This document shows positions 42,343 through 52,618 of a stretch of 64,000 bases of DNA, piece by piece. The position numbers and the translations under genes are program-made. Each line of letters starts with the position of its first letter. Within the stretch, counting starts at the first letter, position 1. The stretch comes from Vibrio sp. 99-70-13A1 (GTDB lineage Bacteria > Pseudomonadota > Gammaproteobacteria > Enterobacterales > Vibrionaceae). The stretch is from assembly GCF_013114625.1 (NCBI RefSeq), contig NZ_VTXD01000003.1, positions 186,001 to 250,000 on the forward strand, read 5' to 3'. The notes beneath the pieces were generated by a model, which ran no database searches, was not told where the DNA came from, and saw only the letters and a program-made list of their open reading frames with translations.

Positions 42343-44871
42343 TTAACAAGGACCAATCTCTTTCCAAACGCCCCACTTACCAGTGGTTGTTGGATCTTCA
42401 CCTGTTGTCCACCATTTAGCTTCCCAAATAGTGCCGCCTTTAGTGACTTGGTCGCCACCAGTGTAGATAGCGCCAGAATCCCATGCATTTGTACATGTGC
42501 CACCATCAATCACTTTCTTAAGTACTTTAACAGAAGTAGAAGCGGCAGAGTTTGCAACGCCATCGCTTACCGTTACTGTGAAGTTTAGAACAGTGTCTTG
42601 CGTATATTCACTCGCGACAAAACTTACTGAAGCGCCTTGAACCGTTGCATTAAGACCTGCTGGTACATCCCAAGAATAAGTCAGTGCATCTTGGTCTGCA
42701 TCACTTGAACCTGATGCATCAACCACTACCACATCTCCAGCGTTAACTTGAGAAGGAGCTGATACAACCGCTACAGGTGCCGTATTAACAGGATCCGTGT
42801 CTTTAGCTTTTACTGTCACAACAACTGTGTCCGTTGCCGAAGCACCTTCGTTATCCGTTACTGTCAGCGTGAACGTCAGTGTTTCTTGTTGCGCTACTTC
42901 AGCTACATCAAAGCTTGCTACTGCGCTGCTTGCATTTGCAAGAGTGACAGCTGTACCGCCTACTTGAGCCCATGCATAGCTAGCAATAGTGCCGTCGCTG
43001 TCTTTAGAAGTACTGCCATCTAAAGATACAGAAACAGGGCCAACAACCGTTTGGTCTGCACCTGCTGCAGCCGTTGGTTTACGGTTTACTGGGTCTGTCG
43101 TGCCGCCCGCTAAACCTTCGTGCATTGCATTTAGGATATCGCCATTATCCGCATCGATTTCCCACGAGAATAGACCCGCTAAACCTAAACTACGAACGTA
43201 AGCACCTTTCGCTTTTACTGAACGGTCATCATCAAACGTAATCAACTTACCTGAAGTACGGTTCCAAACGTATGGCGCTTCTGCCATTTCGTCATAGCCG
43301 TATTCAAAGCCATTAATGCCCTGGTTATTTGCACCAAGCATGTGTGTTTTAATGCCTTTGTAGTCAATAACGCCGTCTTCCCAAACACCTTGTGCAGTGC
43401 TGCCTTTCAGTTTGCCGTTACCTACACCTGTCATTGGGTCAGTAGGATCTGTTAGCGAAGAAGGCATCACACCTTCCCAACCACGGCCGTACATTGCGGT
43501 ACCAACAACCAGTTTGTTTGCCGGAACACCTTGAGCAAGCAGCAGTTGAATGCCGTTGTCAGTTGTGTAAGCCGGACCTTTAAACTGCTCGCCATTTTCA
43601 TCCGTACCAGAGCCATCACATTGACCCGGGCGCATGAAGTTACCACAGTTAAGAGCAGTCTGGTGACCTAGTACGTTATTCCAACCGCCGTAAAAATCGT
43701 AAGTCATCGCAAAGATGTAATCCATGTGCTGGATAGCTTCGCCGTAGTTCACGTCTTCAATCTTATCGTGACCAACACCAATGGCTGAAGTCAGTTCGTA
43801 AGTACGACCATTGGTTGCTTCTAGCTCATCAAGCATTGCGCGAAGTTCTTGCATCAACGCAATGTAAGCCGGACCATCATTCACTGTATCACCAAGGTTC
43901 GCGTTTTCACCGCCACCACCAGGGAATTCCCAGTCAATATCAACACCGTCGTAGAATTTCCACGTGTTCAGGAATTTCTTAACAGAAGCGACAAACGTGT
44001 CTCGGTTTGCTTTAGTTGTGAAATCGAAGAATGGGTCTGAAAGCGTCCAACCACCGATTGATGGGATGATTTTTAGATCAGGATTACGCTGTTTAAGCGC
44101 CATCATCATCGCATAGTTACCCTTGATAGGAGAGCTGTATTCATGCCCTGCTTGTGGGAAGCTTTTTTGGAATGCAGCCCAAGGGTCATGGATAACGACT
44201 TCGTAGTCATTCACGCCATTACATGCTGTCATTAGAGCGTTGTAACTGTTACCGCCCACTGATTTAACGGATTCGTTTGGACCACAAATTGGGATAAAGC
44301 CGTAAAGGATGTGAGTTAAGTTATCCGCAGGAAGGTTATCAACCGTGTAATCACGACCGTAAATACCCCATTCAACAAAGTAAGTACCTACCACTGTATT
44401 TGGGTCTGTATTGTAAGTCTTATTGTTTGGATCGATATTCATTGTGAGAGGAGGAAGGTGAGAGCCATCCGTATCTGCAATGGTGATTTTAGCTGGAGCA
44501 CTGATACTACAACCCGTAGCATCACATGCTTCAATTTTCATTTCGTATAAACCACCTTGCCCATACTCAAAAGAGGCTGTGGTTTGGCTGCCAGTTATTG
44601 GACCCGTTGCCACTTTTACACCATCGAAATAGATGTTGTAAGTGTCACCTGGTGTACCACTCCATTGGTTGAATTTTACTGCCACTTTGGCTTGGTCGTG
44701 GTACTTAACCATTTGGTTATAGCCAGACGTAGTTTCCATAGCCAATTCAATTTTAGAAAACTGAAGGTTGTTTGAACCATACATGTCGATGCTTGGTGCG
44801 CTTGGCGCAGCTTGTGCCGCCCCTGAAAGCGCCAGTGCGATACTAGCCGCACACATGTTAAAACGAATCAT
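42343..44871 (-). CDS. chiA: Secreted multidomain chitinase, GH18
   Basis: An 842-residue exported chitinase: signal peptide 1-21, ChiA-type N-terminal FnIII-like domain (about 25-132), GH18 barrel (about 160-585) with the catalytic motif D308-G-V-D-I-D-W-E315, two PKD-like domains (about 592-685 and 690-785) and a C-terminal CBM5/12 chitin-binding domain (about 795-842, WEAKWWTTGEDP). It cleaves chitin outside the cell. Size and layout resemble V. cholerae ChiA-2. Its products feed the pathway that includes nagB in this window. No close partner gene is adjacent. Confidence 0.95.
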   Translation of the reverse strand: MIRFNMCAASIALALSGAAQAAPSAPSIDMYGSNNLQFSKIELAMETTSGYNQMVKYHDQAKVAVKFNQWSGTPGDTYNIYFDGVKVATGPITGSQTTASFEYGQGGLYEMKIEACDATGCSISAPAKITIADTDGSHLPPLTMNIDPNNKTYNTDPNTVVGTYFVEWGIYGRDYTVDNLPADNLTHILYGFIPICGPNESVKSVGGNSYNALMTACNGVNDYEVVIHDPWAAFQKSFPQAGHEYSSPIKGNYAMMMALKQRNPDLKIIPSIGGWTLSDPFFDFTTKANRDTFVASVKKFLNTWKFYDGVDIDWEFPGGGGENANLGDTVNDGPAYIALMQELRAMLDELEATNGRTYELTSAIGVGHDKIEDVNYGEAIQHMDYIFAMTYDFYGGWNNVLGHQTALNCGNFMRPGQCDGSGTDENGEQFKGPAYTTDNGIQLLLAQGVPANKLVVGTAMYGRGWEGVMPSSLTDPTDPMTGVGNGKLKGSTAQGVWEDGVIDYKGIKTHMLGANNQGINGFEYGYDEMAEAPYVWNRTSGKLITFDDDRSVKAKGAYVRSLGLAGLFSWEIDADNGDILNAMHEGLAGGTTDPVNRKPTAAAGADQTVVGPVSVSLDGSTSKDSDGTIASYAWAQVGGTAVTLANASSAVASFDVAEVAQQETLTFTLTVTDNEGASATDTVVVTVKAKDTDPVNTAPVAVVSAPSQVNAGDVVVVDASGSSDADQDALTYSWDVPAGLNATVQGASVSFVASEYTQDTVLNFTVTVSDGVANSAASTSVKVLKKVIDGGTCTNAWDSGAIYTGGDQVTKGGTIWEAKWWTTGEDPTTTGKWGVWKEIGPC

Positions 44872-45271
44872 AGTATATCTCTCATTCCTTGAATGTTATG
44901 AAACCAAAGCCAGTTTCATAAGCTGCTCTTTTCTTTTTGGATCGAAATTGAGCATCCCATCTAGTATTCAAAAGAGTTTTAAATTCAGAACTGAAAATAA
45001 ATCGCTTTTCGATTGAGAGTCGATAAATTACTTGTCGTTATCAATTTGTTACATCTTGAGTGAGGGATTGAGTCCATGTTTTATAAATTTAATATCGTTC
45101 TAATAAAAGTCTTATAAGTGGTTATAAATGAAATAAGCTAAAGGAAAATGCGATGAATGTAGCGGATAGTTTTTTCATGACTAATATTTACTAGAGGATA
45201 GAGGATAGAGGATAGAGGATAGAGGATAGAGGATAGAGGATAGAGGATAGAGGATAGAGGATAAGCTAATA
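44872..45271. other. Interval upstream of chitinase, with tandem repeat
   Basis: 400 AT-rich bases holding the chitinase promoter region and, at the far end, the AGAGGAT array. I see no clear operator. Confidence 0.55.
45193..45262. repeat. Tandem heptamer repeat, AGAGGAT x 10
   Basis: Ten exact copies ending nine bases past the stop of the DUF2850 gene. Its transcript would carry AUCCUCU units without G, and no intrinsic terminator is visible. Confidence 0.95.
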
Positions 45272-45733
45272 CTAGCGATTGAAGTGCTCAGCGAGTGAAG
45301 CTCGTCTTTGAGAGGCACCGCCACTGACCGAGGTCACAGTATGCTCGAAGCCTTCTTTGACCAAAGTTTGTGGGGGAACTGCCGGTGAAATTCGTTTTAA
45401 TTGTGGTGAACGTATATTACCGCTCATTTTATAGATGGATACACCGCTGCCCGTAGTGATTAAAATATTAGAGCCATCAAATTCAAAGCTCGTACTAATT
45501 AAACGATGGTTACGAATAACGCCTTTTTCAGATAATGACAGTTTATCCGTTTGATAGGGCGGGGAACCTACTTCAATCCAATTTCCATAGACATTGCTAG
45601 GGTCGGTAAATTCTAAATGTGATTGGTATGAAGAAACTCCAACCCAAGCAATAGCAGCTAGCGCAAAACCACCAAAGATCACGCGAGCTATCAGCATGTT
45701 TCGTGCATGATTTGATTTCTTTTTGTTTGCCAT
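45272..45733 (-). CDS. DUF2850 family membrane-anchored protein
   Basis: A 153-residue protein with a basic N-terminus, one membrane helix (about 13-33) and a periplasmic domain carrying the Vibrio DUF2850 pattern: VYGNWIEVGSPPYQTDKLSLSEKGV and ISTSFEFDGSNILITTG. Function unknown. The C-terminus is basic and serine-rich (SGGASQRRASLAEHFNR). A tandem heptamer array starts almost directly behind the stop. Confidence 0.75.
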   Translation of the reverse strand: MANKKKSNHARNMLIARVIFGGFALAAIAWVGVSSYQSHLEFTDPSNVYGNWIEVGSPPYQTDKLSLSEKGVIRNHRLISTSFEFDGSNILITTGSGVSIYKMSGNIRSPQLKRISPAVPPQTLVKEGFEHTVTSVSGGASQRRASLAEHFNR

Positions 45734-46072
45734 AAAAGCCTAGCCATCGCTTGATCCGACTGTTGATCTTATTGATTAAAGTGTTTATTTGCAAAATAAG
45801 TTTGCGAAACACTAGGTCTTAAGCCAACTTCCCTTCCAAATTTTAGTTTGGAGGACTCTATTTGGGTATTGAGATATTTAGCTTGGTGATTTCGCTGTTG
45901 GGTAACTAGGGTGCGGGCTATTGGGAAGCTGGGGAGTTGATTTGAGTTTTTCTAAGCGATATAAATATTTCAACATAGAGTATTTAATGCTTGTGTGACT
46001 TAATGGAATTAGTTACAAAGTTTGTTGTAAATATTTGGTCGATAGGCCGTTAACAGTCCACAAGGAAGTAAC
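45734..46072. other. Divergent interval upstream of ppnP
   Basis: 339 bases between the DUF2850 and ppnP genes. A strong AAGGAAGT ribosome site lies before ppnP; otherwise nothing distinct is seen. Confidence 0.5.
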
Positions 46073-46354
46073 ATGATTAAAGAAAATACATATTTTGATG
46101 GCGGCGTTAAGTCACTTGGTTTTTCACAAAATGACGCTGAGATCAGTGTGGGTGTTATGGCAGTTGGCGAGTATACCTTTGGTACTGCTGCCCCTGAAAA
46201 AATGACAGTAGTAAAAGGTTCCCTGACGATTAAACGAGTCGGTGATTCTGATTGGTCAACATACCGTGATGGTGCTTCATTTGATGTAGTCGGTGACTCG
46301 TCATTTGACGTTCAAGTAACAGAAGCAACAGCTTACTTGTGTGAGTATTTATAA
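46073..46354 (+). CDS. ppnP: Pyrimidine/purine nucleoside phosphorylase PpnP
   Basis: A 93-residue cupin-like protein (DUF1255, E. coli YaiE/PpnP), nearly full family length: FDGGVKSLGF near the start, VGVMAVGEYTFGTAAPEKM in the middle, SFDVQVTEATAYLCEYL at the end. The E. coli enzyme phosphorolyses several nucleosides to base and ribose-1-phosphate. It is a single-gene unit. Confidence 0.92.
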   Translation: MIKENTYFDGGVKSLGFSQNDAEISVGVMAVGEYTFGTAAPEKMTVVKGSLTIKRVGDSDWSTYRDGASFDVVGDSSFDVQVTEATAYLCEYL

Positions 46355-46740
46355 TTCTGCTTGTACAGGATTAAGACTGTCTGCTATGAGACGGTCATAC
46401 CCGAATAAATTGGTTCAAGTGCCTTAATATAAAGCAGTTGAACAGAAAAAGGCCACGCTTTAGGTTTATTTAAAGCGTGGCAAATTTGTGTTGAATTCAA
46501 GCATTCACTTATTAAAAGGCAATAAAATAAGTGTTTTTCATTTCTAAGATACGTCCTATCCATTTTGCGTAGCCTAGCCATCACATCTTAGTCCTAGTAC
46601 TTAATGAGTTACGATTCAACTAGGGTTAATAGCTGGTAACCATCGGCGTAGACTCAAGATAAAAACTCGATTTACACGTAAAAGTAGACTGTTTCCAACA
46701 AATCTAAAATGATTCTCAAATTGACAATCAAAATCTGAAA
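46355..46740. other. Interval between convergent ppnP and pirin genes
   Basis: 386 bases. Apart from the hairpin at 46446-46481 there is no supported feature; a 66-codon minus-strand frame has no family resemblance. Confidence 0.5.
46446..46481 (-). terminator. Terminator hairpin
   Basis: GCCACGCTTTA (46452-46462) pairs with TAAAGCGTGGC (46471-46481), 11 base pairs, followed on the minus strand by CTTTTT. It best serves minus-strand transcription from the pirin gene 260 bases upstream. Confidence 0.7.
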
Positions 46741-47649
46741 TTAGTAAGTTTCGAAAAGCCCATTGTTGTAATCCTGAATCGTTTGCTCAATTTCTTGCAT
46801 GCTATTCATAACAAAAGGTCCGTAGTGAACAACAGGTTCGTTTATTGGTTCCCCACTGAATAATAGCGCTCCAGAATTCTTCGCAGCTTGCATACTTACC
46901 CATGATTCGTTTGAACCCGCTTCTTCTAGCGGTGTTAAAGCTTTTTCTTCCGGTGTTAAAAATTCTTGCGATGGCAGTAAAGCAAGTTGACCTTGATGAA
47001 TCACTTGGTCATTAATTGTCAGCTCACCTTGGTATACATAGACCATCACGTTGTGAGTTTCTGGTGGAGCATATGATAGTTCGCCACCTGTTTCAGGTTT
47101 CCAATCTGCAACACTTAATGGTACGCCTGTTGTGCTTAAAGGTCCTTGAATTACTTGGTCTTTTAGCTTTATATCACCTGCAATCACTCTTACTAACCCT
47201 AAGTCAGAAGCTCTATGCTCATAGATTGTTTCAGGCTGAAAATCGTGATAACGAGCCGGCGTCATTTTGTTTTTTGCAGGCTGGTTTATCCAAATTTGGA
47301 AACCGTGCAATGCTCCTTCTTCCATGACTGGCATTTCGCTATGAATAACGCCTCTACCTGCAGCCATCCATTGGGCACCACCACTTCTTAGCTCACCAGT
47401 ATTGCCCATATGATCTTTATGCTGAAAATGCCCTTGCACCATATAGGTCAGAGTTTCGATACCTCGGTGCGGGTGAGGGGGGAAGCCACCGACATAATCT
47501 TTACTTTCGTCAGACTTTAATTCGTCCACCATCAAAAATGGCGAGAATTTTGCATTATTAAAACCAGCGACTCGGCTGATTTTTACACCGTCACCATCAG
47601 AAGTTGCATGGGCATTGATAACTTGTTGAACATTTCTAATGTTAGTCAT
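46741..47649 (-). CDS. Pirin family protein
   Basis: A 302-residue bicupin. The metal-site signature is in the N-terminal cupin: GGFPPHPHRGIETLTYMVQG, then HKDHMGNTGELRSGGAQWM and GVIHSEMP, giving the 3-His/1-Glu set. Some pirins, such as E. coli YhhW, oxidise quercetin; others act in regulation. The substrate is unknown here. GGACGCC precedes the ATG. Confidence 0.92.
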   Translation of the reverse strand: MTNIRNVQQVINAHATSDGDGVKISRVAGFNNAKFSPFLMVDELKSDESKDYVGGFPPHPHRGIETLTYMVQGHFQHKDHMGNTGELRSGGAQWMAAGRGVIHSEMPVMEEGALHGFQIWINQPAKNKMTPARYHDFQPETIYEHRASDLGLVRVIAGDIKLKDQVIQGPLSTTGVPLSVADWKPETGGELSYAPPETHNVMVYVYQGELTINDQVIHQGQLALLPSQEFLTPEEKALTPLEEAGSNESWVSMQAAKNSGALLFSGEPINEPVVHYGPFVMNSMQEIEQTIQDYNNGLFETY

Positions 47650-47808
47650 GTTGGCGTCCTGTCTAATTGGAATGAAGACAGTGTAAGTAATCCAAAGTGC
47701 AAAGAAGACCGTATAACATTGAGTGACATATTCGAAAATTTTGAATGATCATTAAGTAAGAAAAACTGACTATAATTAAGTCATGGTCATTTGAGTAAGG
47801 AGGCAATT

Positions 47809-48090
47809 TTGGCTGTACAACCTAAACATCAAGATAGGCACGGTAAAATTGGTTTCGAGGATGATTTCACATCGGATCAAAGACAAAGGTTTACTCACGT
47901 TGCCAATAAAGCGGTACATAGACGTGATCAAAAGCAGCTCGTCGAAGACCGATTCCTTGAGTCAGCAAAAAAGGCGGCATTTAAGCCTGTAGTCAAATCG
48001 AAATCATCAAAGCCGAATAAAGCTAGGCAGGTTATATGGATCATTATGATTGGTCTGATTAGCTTATGGGCAATGTATATGACTAACTAG
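47809..48090 (+). CDS. Small membrane-anchored hypothetical protein
   Basis: A 93-residue protein, unrecognised, with a charged soluble part (AVQPKHQDRHGKIGFEDDF start) and one C-terminal membrane helix (about 74-91, VIWIIMIGLISLWAMYM). The start is TTG at 47809, chosen because an ideal AAGGAGG site sits five bases upstream. Basic residues before the helix predict a cytoplasmic N-terminus, as in tail-anchored proteins. Confidence 0.6.
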   Translation: MAVQPKHQDRHGKIGFEDDFTSDQRQRFTHVANKAVHRRDQKQLVEDRFLESAKKAAFKPVVKSKSSKPNKARQVIWIIMIGLISLWAMYMTN

Positions 48091-48141
48091 TACTTGTTAG
48101 TCAACCTAGTATTGGTTCATTACAGTAAGCTAAACGCTGGA

Positions 48142-49323
48142 TTATTCTTTCCGTTTTTTTAGCGGGGTAACATTGCTGCCTTTAACTAAGGGAGAGAATA
48201 TATCTGGGCATGTTTCAATTTTGGTCGATGAAGGATTATTGTGGTAATAAGCAAAACGGTTTTTCCCAGAATGTTTAGCGTGATACATCGCCTTATCTGC
48301 ACATCGGGTCAGTTCAGGTAATTCAGTCGCATCTTGTGGGTACAAAGCCACTCCTACACTCAACGTTAGCTCATTAAGCCGTTCTTGATTTTTGTAACCG
48401 TTATCAAATAAACGACAAATCCTTCCTAGGATGCTATCTAAATCATTAATTGAACGTACATCATAAAGCATCAATACAAACTCATCCCCAGCGAAACGCG
48501 CAATGGAGTAATCGTGCTTTTCTGTTTTTCTATCTTTGGTACGAATGTTATTACTTAAGCGCTTTGCGAAATGTTGCAGGACCCTGTCTCCCACGTCATG
48601 CCCGTAGTTATCATTGATGGATTTAAAGTTATCAATATCCAAGAAAACCAAAGCGGTGACTGAATGTTTAGTATTCACGCTTCTGAGTTTTTCTGATGCC
48701 CAATTCTCAAAGCTCCATCGGTTAGCAAGACCCGTTAACTGATCCATATACGCGAGGTCTTCAATGCCTTCTTGATATAAGCATTGAATATAGCTGACCA
48801 CTTTATTGTAGTAATAAGCTGAGGTATGGCACACCACGCTCATGGTGAATAGGCTTATTGTCAAACGGTGTGTTGAGTCGACGGGTAAAGAGAAAGCTGA
48901 ATTAGAGAACACCAGTAGCCCGCTAATAAGTACGCAAAACGACATGCTCAGCAGTAACCCAATTTTAAAGTCGTTAATGAAGATGACAGTCGCAAGGATA
49001 GGGTATAGCCAAAGCGTTCTATCGGGAATGGCTTCGCTATACAGTAAAAGAATGGTGCCTTGAACCAGTAACACCCAACTCAAGATTAAGTCTGAATATC
49101 TAGGGTGCTGGGCTTGTTTGACATACACGGCATTAAAGAGCGCCACAATCGCGAAAGAAAAATCGATGCCAGCTAAAATCAATTGATGAGCTTGCAGGTA
49201 CGTCCATGCATAAAAAAAGAACAAAACAGAGGAAGCCAAAGAACATAGGTACACTATTTTTTGTTTTCGAGTTGAGCGGATATCCGCCATTTCCTCTAAG
49301 TGTCTCCCCACAAGATTAGTCAT
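48142..49323 (-). CDS. Membrane diguanylate cyclase (AGDEF variant)
   Basis: A 393-residue protein with five to six N-terminal membrane helices (about 20-180) and a C-terminal GGDEF domain (about 190-365): DQLTGLANRWSFE, FLDIDNFKSINDNYGHDVGD and active-site loop RFAGDEF. The first glycine of GGDEF is Ala; AGDEF enzymes in Vibrio can be active. It should make cyclic di-GMP. I see no RxxD inhibitory site just before the loop. Start at 49323 follows AGGGAAAAG; an ATG nine codons upstream is possible. Confidence 0.88.
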   Translation of the reverse strand: MTNLVGRHLEEMADIRSTRKQKIVYLCSLASSVLFFFYAWTYLQAHQLILAGIDFSFAIVALFNAVYVKQAQHPRYSDLILSWVLLVQGTILLLYSEAIPDRTLWLYPILATVIFINDFKIGLLLSMSFCVLISGLLVFSNSAFSLPVDSTHRLTISLFTMSVVCHTSAYYYNKVVSYIQCLYQEGIEDLAYMDQLTGLANRWSFENWASEKLRSVNTKHSVTALVFLDIDNFKSINDNYGHDVGDRVLQHFAKRLSNNIRTKDRKTEKHDYSIARFAGDEFVLMLYDVRSINDLDSILGRICRLFDNGYKNQERLNELTLSVGVALYPQDATELPELTRCADKAMYHAKHSGKNRFAYYHNNPSSTKIETCPDIFSPLVKGSNVTPLKKRKE

Positions 49324-49593
49324 ACTTTTCCCTAGCATGTAAATATTCATTTGCAGGTTAAGCTTAGGTGAAATATATGATTTTGGATGGATATCACACT
49401 CATCTGATGTGACTAAGCTCTAAATTTCATATAAAGAATGTAAGGGTTATATTCATACCAGTGAATAACAGGCGTATTAATGACGAAATTTTAATTGCTT
49501 ACTTTTTATATGGTTATTGTGCGAAGTGGCATTTTATTGACTAATAACAAGAACCTGAAACAATAACACCAGTTTATAGATTAGAGCGTGATT

Positions 49594-52587
49594 ATGAAAA
49601 AAGAATCTAAGCGTATATTGAGACCTTTTCCATCAAAAATGCGTAAAAGCAGAGTTTTCCCAATGTTAGGTGCATCATTACTGTCATTGCCTGCTGCTGC
49701 GGATATTTCTACCACTCCTATTGTTGGCGGGATATTCAGCTCATCAGAAGTCTTAAAAAATCAGGTTCTTTCTACATTAAGTTATTCGACAACCTTAACA
49801 AGAGATGCGGCTTTATTTACCATTGCTGGTGTGACGTTGGATACTTATATTTTGACTTTACCGCTTGAGGTAAAGCTCAAAGCAAAAGTGATTGCTCAGC
49901 TTTCTAACCCTACTTACTCTGTTCCTTTAGGTTACTTTTTATATACTTATTATGACCGTTATTCAGGGGTAAGCAGCGAAGACGAGTTTAAGCAATACCT
50001 GTCCACAATTTATGATGAACAAGTGCTGAAAGGGTTTGAACATAGCTTGTTTTCTGTAAGTGATAGCGGTGCTCATAAAGGACATGCCTCTGTTAAAGGT
50101 GGTGCAGAGAAACATGCTGACGAACCAATCAAAACCACAGAGCCCACAGGCCATCATGAAGGTATTCAAGTTGATGACCAATTCATTGCCAATATGGTGG
50201 TGATTTACGATGCCTTGTTTGATCTTGGTGTTTGGCAGGATATGGATCAGTTACCTGAAACTTATACTTACCTAACTGATTCAGATGAAGATCTTGCCAT
50301 CATTAATACCGTTCAACCGATTGTTGTTGATTTGATCAACAAAGCTGCTTTTGGCATGGATGACGGCGAGATGAAATGGGCTCTGCTCGCCATTGCAGAA
50401 GATGGCAAGCCAGAATACTTATCAAAGCCGAATAATAAAGCTCAAGCTTTGACAATTACACTGATCGACTTTGTTCGTCTTAACTTGCTTAAAGCTTATC
50501 GCCAGTTTGTCTTTAAAGAAGAACGCGCAATTGCACTGAATGATTGGATGCAGCAGGCATTTGACGATAGCCCGAATAGCCTTGTGCAGTTTCTTTACTC
50601 GCAGCAAAACCGACGCTTTGCGGTACAAGTGACCGTGGATGGTTTACAGCAAGGTTTGATGGAAGGGCTTGTCGATCCGACTTCTCCTTTTATTCGCCAA
50701 GCTTACCAAAAGCACGAACAGCGAGCGTCTTACAAACCGATCCTTGAACCTGTCATAGAACCAAAACATGAGCAACAAGTTCGCTTTATGGAAGTGCTGT
50801 CGGAACAAGTCTATAAAGACCCCCATTACCTGCCACTGTTTAAGCGCTTATATCGTGACAACAAACAAAATATAAGCCGTGTGGGTGTGTCATCGACGCC
50901 AACAATCAGTGTACGAAACCTACCGATTATTAAGACTGGTGCGAAAGTTTCAGGGGAAGGGGGAACTGGTATTCCTAATTTCCATTTTGTCGATCGTGAA
51001 GAAGACCGCGCGTATTACTTCTTTGGTAATGATGCGTTACAGCTTGATATTTTAATGGCAGATCGAAAGGTGAAAACCATGTTTGATCGCCTAGAATATC
51101 TGAAAACACTTAACTGTAATGGCCAGTATGACTGGAACGCACACACCACTTACGATGGGTTAGTGAACCTTGGGTTGGGAGAGTCTTTACGGGACTATGG
51201 TGAAAAGCGCTGTGTTAAAGAGTTACAGTTGCGTGCGGAAGTTGAGGTTGATTTAAAGCAACAGCGCGCCGCATTAATTGAAGATATTAATGCCTATATG
51301 TCTATTTCTGGATTTGATGTGTTTACTAAAATGGCGAAGAAAGTTCAGGTTGAACAAGCCATTAGCGCATACTCAAAGTTAGATGGTAAAGGTATGCCAG
51401 ATTACACCTTAGTGTATAACCCATGGCCTGATCATTTTGCCCATTTCACCGGCCCATTCAGTGATGAAATTTTGATGCCAACGGGGGAGTTAAATCGTTT
51501 GGACTATTGGTTAACTCAAATAGAGAATACTTATAAATCGGCTGGTATTTATGATCAAACCTTGTGGGGCATGGCTGGTGACCATGGTTTAACGCCTGTC
51601 TTTTATGCCCTAAACCCTGAAAAGCAGGTATTAGAGAACTTACAGAAAGAATTGGATTATCCGATTGTGGTCAAAAAGATATCTTCAGATGAAGGTGAAG
51701 GACCAAAGATCACCAATGCTCTGAGCTTCCCAAGCTTAAAAGAGGTAGATGTGGTCGTTGCTTCGACAGCTGGTGGTAATTTTATGATGGATTTCTTTAA
51801 TTCCAAACTAGGGTGGAAGCATCAACCTGTATACTCTGAACTGACACAGTGGAAGCCTATCGCCGCGCCTGCTGGTGAAGCTATCGATATTATTGATCAA
51901 ACGGTTCAACGCTTACCTGAAACTCTCGATTACTTAGTGGTAAGAGAGCAAGAGTGCAATGCGAGTTTTTGCCAGGTGCGAGTGATTGGTAATAGAGATA
52001 CCCAGCGAATTGATGAGCTTATCACGCGAGACGGGGACAAGGTTTTCTATGAGTCTGTGATGGCGAAGCAACGTCCGAAACTCTTAAATGTGCAAGAATT
52101 GAATCCATATCTTCCAAAGCCTACCCATATTGCGTTCGCGCAGTATTCCGCTTTAGTCGATAAGTGCCTAAATAGAGCCGACAAAGACAAAGTTGAGACT
52201 TGGTGCAGCCGTCAAGAATGGAAGAACCTTACCCAGTTAACTCCAAGACCTGATGCATTAAACCAATTAGTGGATGTGTATTTAGAAGATCGCGCAGGTA
52301 CCGTAAACCTGTTCCCTAAAGAAGGCATTGGTTATAACACCAAAGTACCAGGACGACATGCGGGTGAAGACTATTTAGAGAAAGATGCTTTTCTTGGGTT
52401 TTGGGGCTCTCCTATAGGAGATAAACCTGTGCCTATGAATATTGAATCTAACGGATCTCTAGCCCCAACTTTGTTTGAATACCTAACAGGGGAAGAAGTC
52501 ATTGCGGGTGAAAATGGCTGGGGGTATCCTTCGTTAATCAATAAATTAGATATCATTCAACCGACTATTCAAAAGTCAGCCCTTTAA
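49594..52587 (+). CDS. Large alkaline-phosphatase-superfamily protein, probably exported
   Basis: A 997-residue protein with a basic N-terminus and hydrophobic stretch ending SLPAAADIS (about 20-38), a signal-like segment. Residues about 340-970 carry a nucleotide pyrophosphatase/phosphodiesterase-type fold: VTVDGLQQGLMEG, the probable nucleophile Thr in GGTGIPNFHF, PDHFAHF, MAGDHGLTPV and PGRHAGEDY, which give the two-metal ligands. The 300-residue N-terminal part is unassigned and contains a His-rich stretch (about 165-190). Substrate unknown. The first ATG is used; a GTG lies two codons upstream. Thirty-one bases separate it from the DUF1840 gene. Confidence 0.8.
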   Translation: MKKESKRILRPFPSKMRKSRVFPMLGASLLSLPAAADISTTPIVGGIFSSSEVLKNQVLSTLSYSTTLTRDAALFTIAGVTLDTYILTLPLEVKLKAKVIAQLSNPTYSVPLGYFLYTYYDRYSGVSSEDEFKQYLSTIYDEQVLKGFEHSLFSVSDSGAHKGHASVKGGAEKHADEPIKTTEPTGHHEGIQVDDQFIANMVVIYDALFDLGVWQDMDQLPETYTYLTDSDEDLAIINTVQPIVVDLINKAAFGMDDGEMKWALLAIAEDGKPEYLSKPNNKAQALTITLIDFVRLNLLKAYRQFVFKEERAIALNDWMQQAFDDSPNSLVQFLYSQQNRRFAVQVTVDGLQQGLMEGLVDPTSPFIRQAYQKHEQRASYKPILEPVIEPKHEQQVRFMEVLSEQVYKDPHYLPLFKRLYRDNKQNISRVGVSSTPTISVRNLPIIKTGAKVSGEGGTGIPNFHFVDREEDRAYYFFGNDALQLDILMADRKVKTMFDRLEYLKTLNCNGQYDWNAHTTYDGLVNLGLGESLRDYGEKRCVKELQLRAEVEVDLKQQRAALIEDINAYMSISGFDVFTKMAKKVQVEQAISAYSKLDGKGMPDYTLVYNPWPDHFAHFTGPFSDEILMPTGELNRLDYWLTQIENTYKSAGIYDQTLWGMAGDHGLTPVFYALNPEKQVLENLQKELDYPIVVKKISSDEGEGPKITNALSFPSLKEVDVVVASTAGGNFMMDFFNSKLGWKHQPVYSELTQWKPIAAPAGEAIDIIDQTVQRLPETLDYLVVREQECNASFCQVRVIGNRDTQRIDELITRDGDKVFYESVMAKQRPKLLNVQELNPYLPKPTHIAFAQYSALVDKCLNRADKDKVETWCSRQEWKNLTQLTPRPDALNQLVDVYLEDRAGTVNLFPKEGIGYNTKVPGRHAGEDYLEKDAFLGFWGSPIGDKPVPMNIESNGSLAPTLFEYLTGEEVIAGENGWGYPSLINKLDIIQPTIQKSAL

Positions 52588-52618
52588 ACGGGATAAGTGA
52601 ACCATTAGAGGCTTTATT

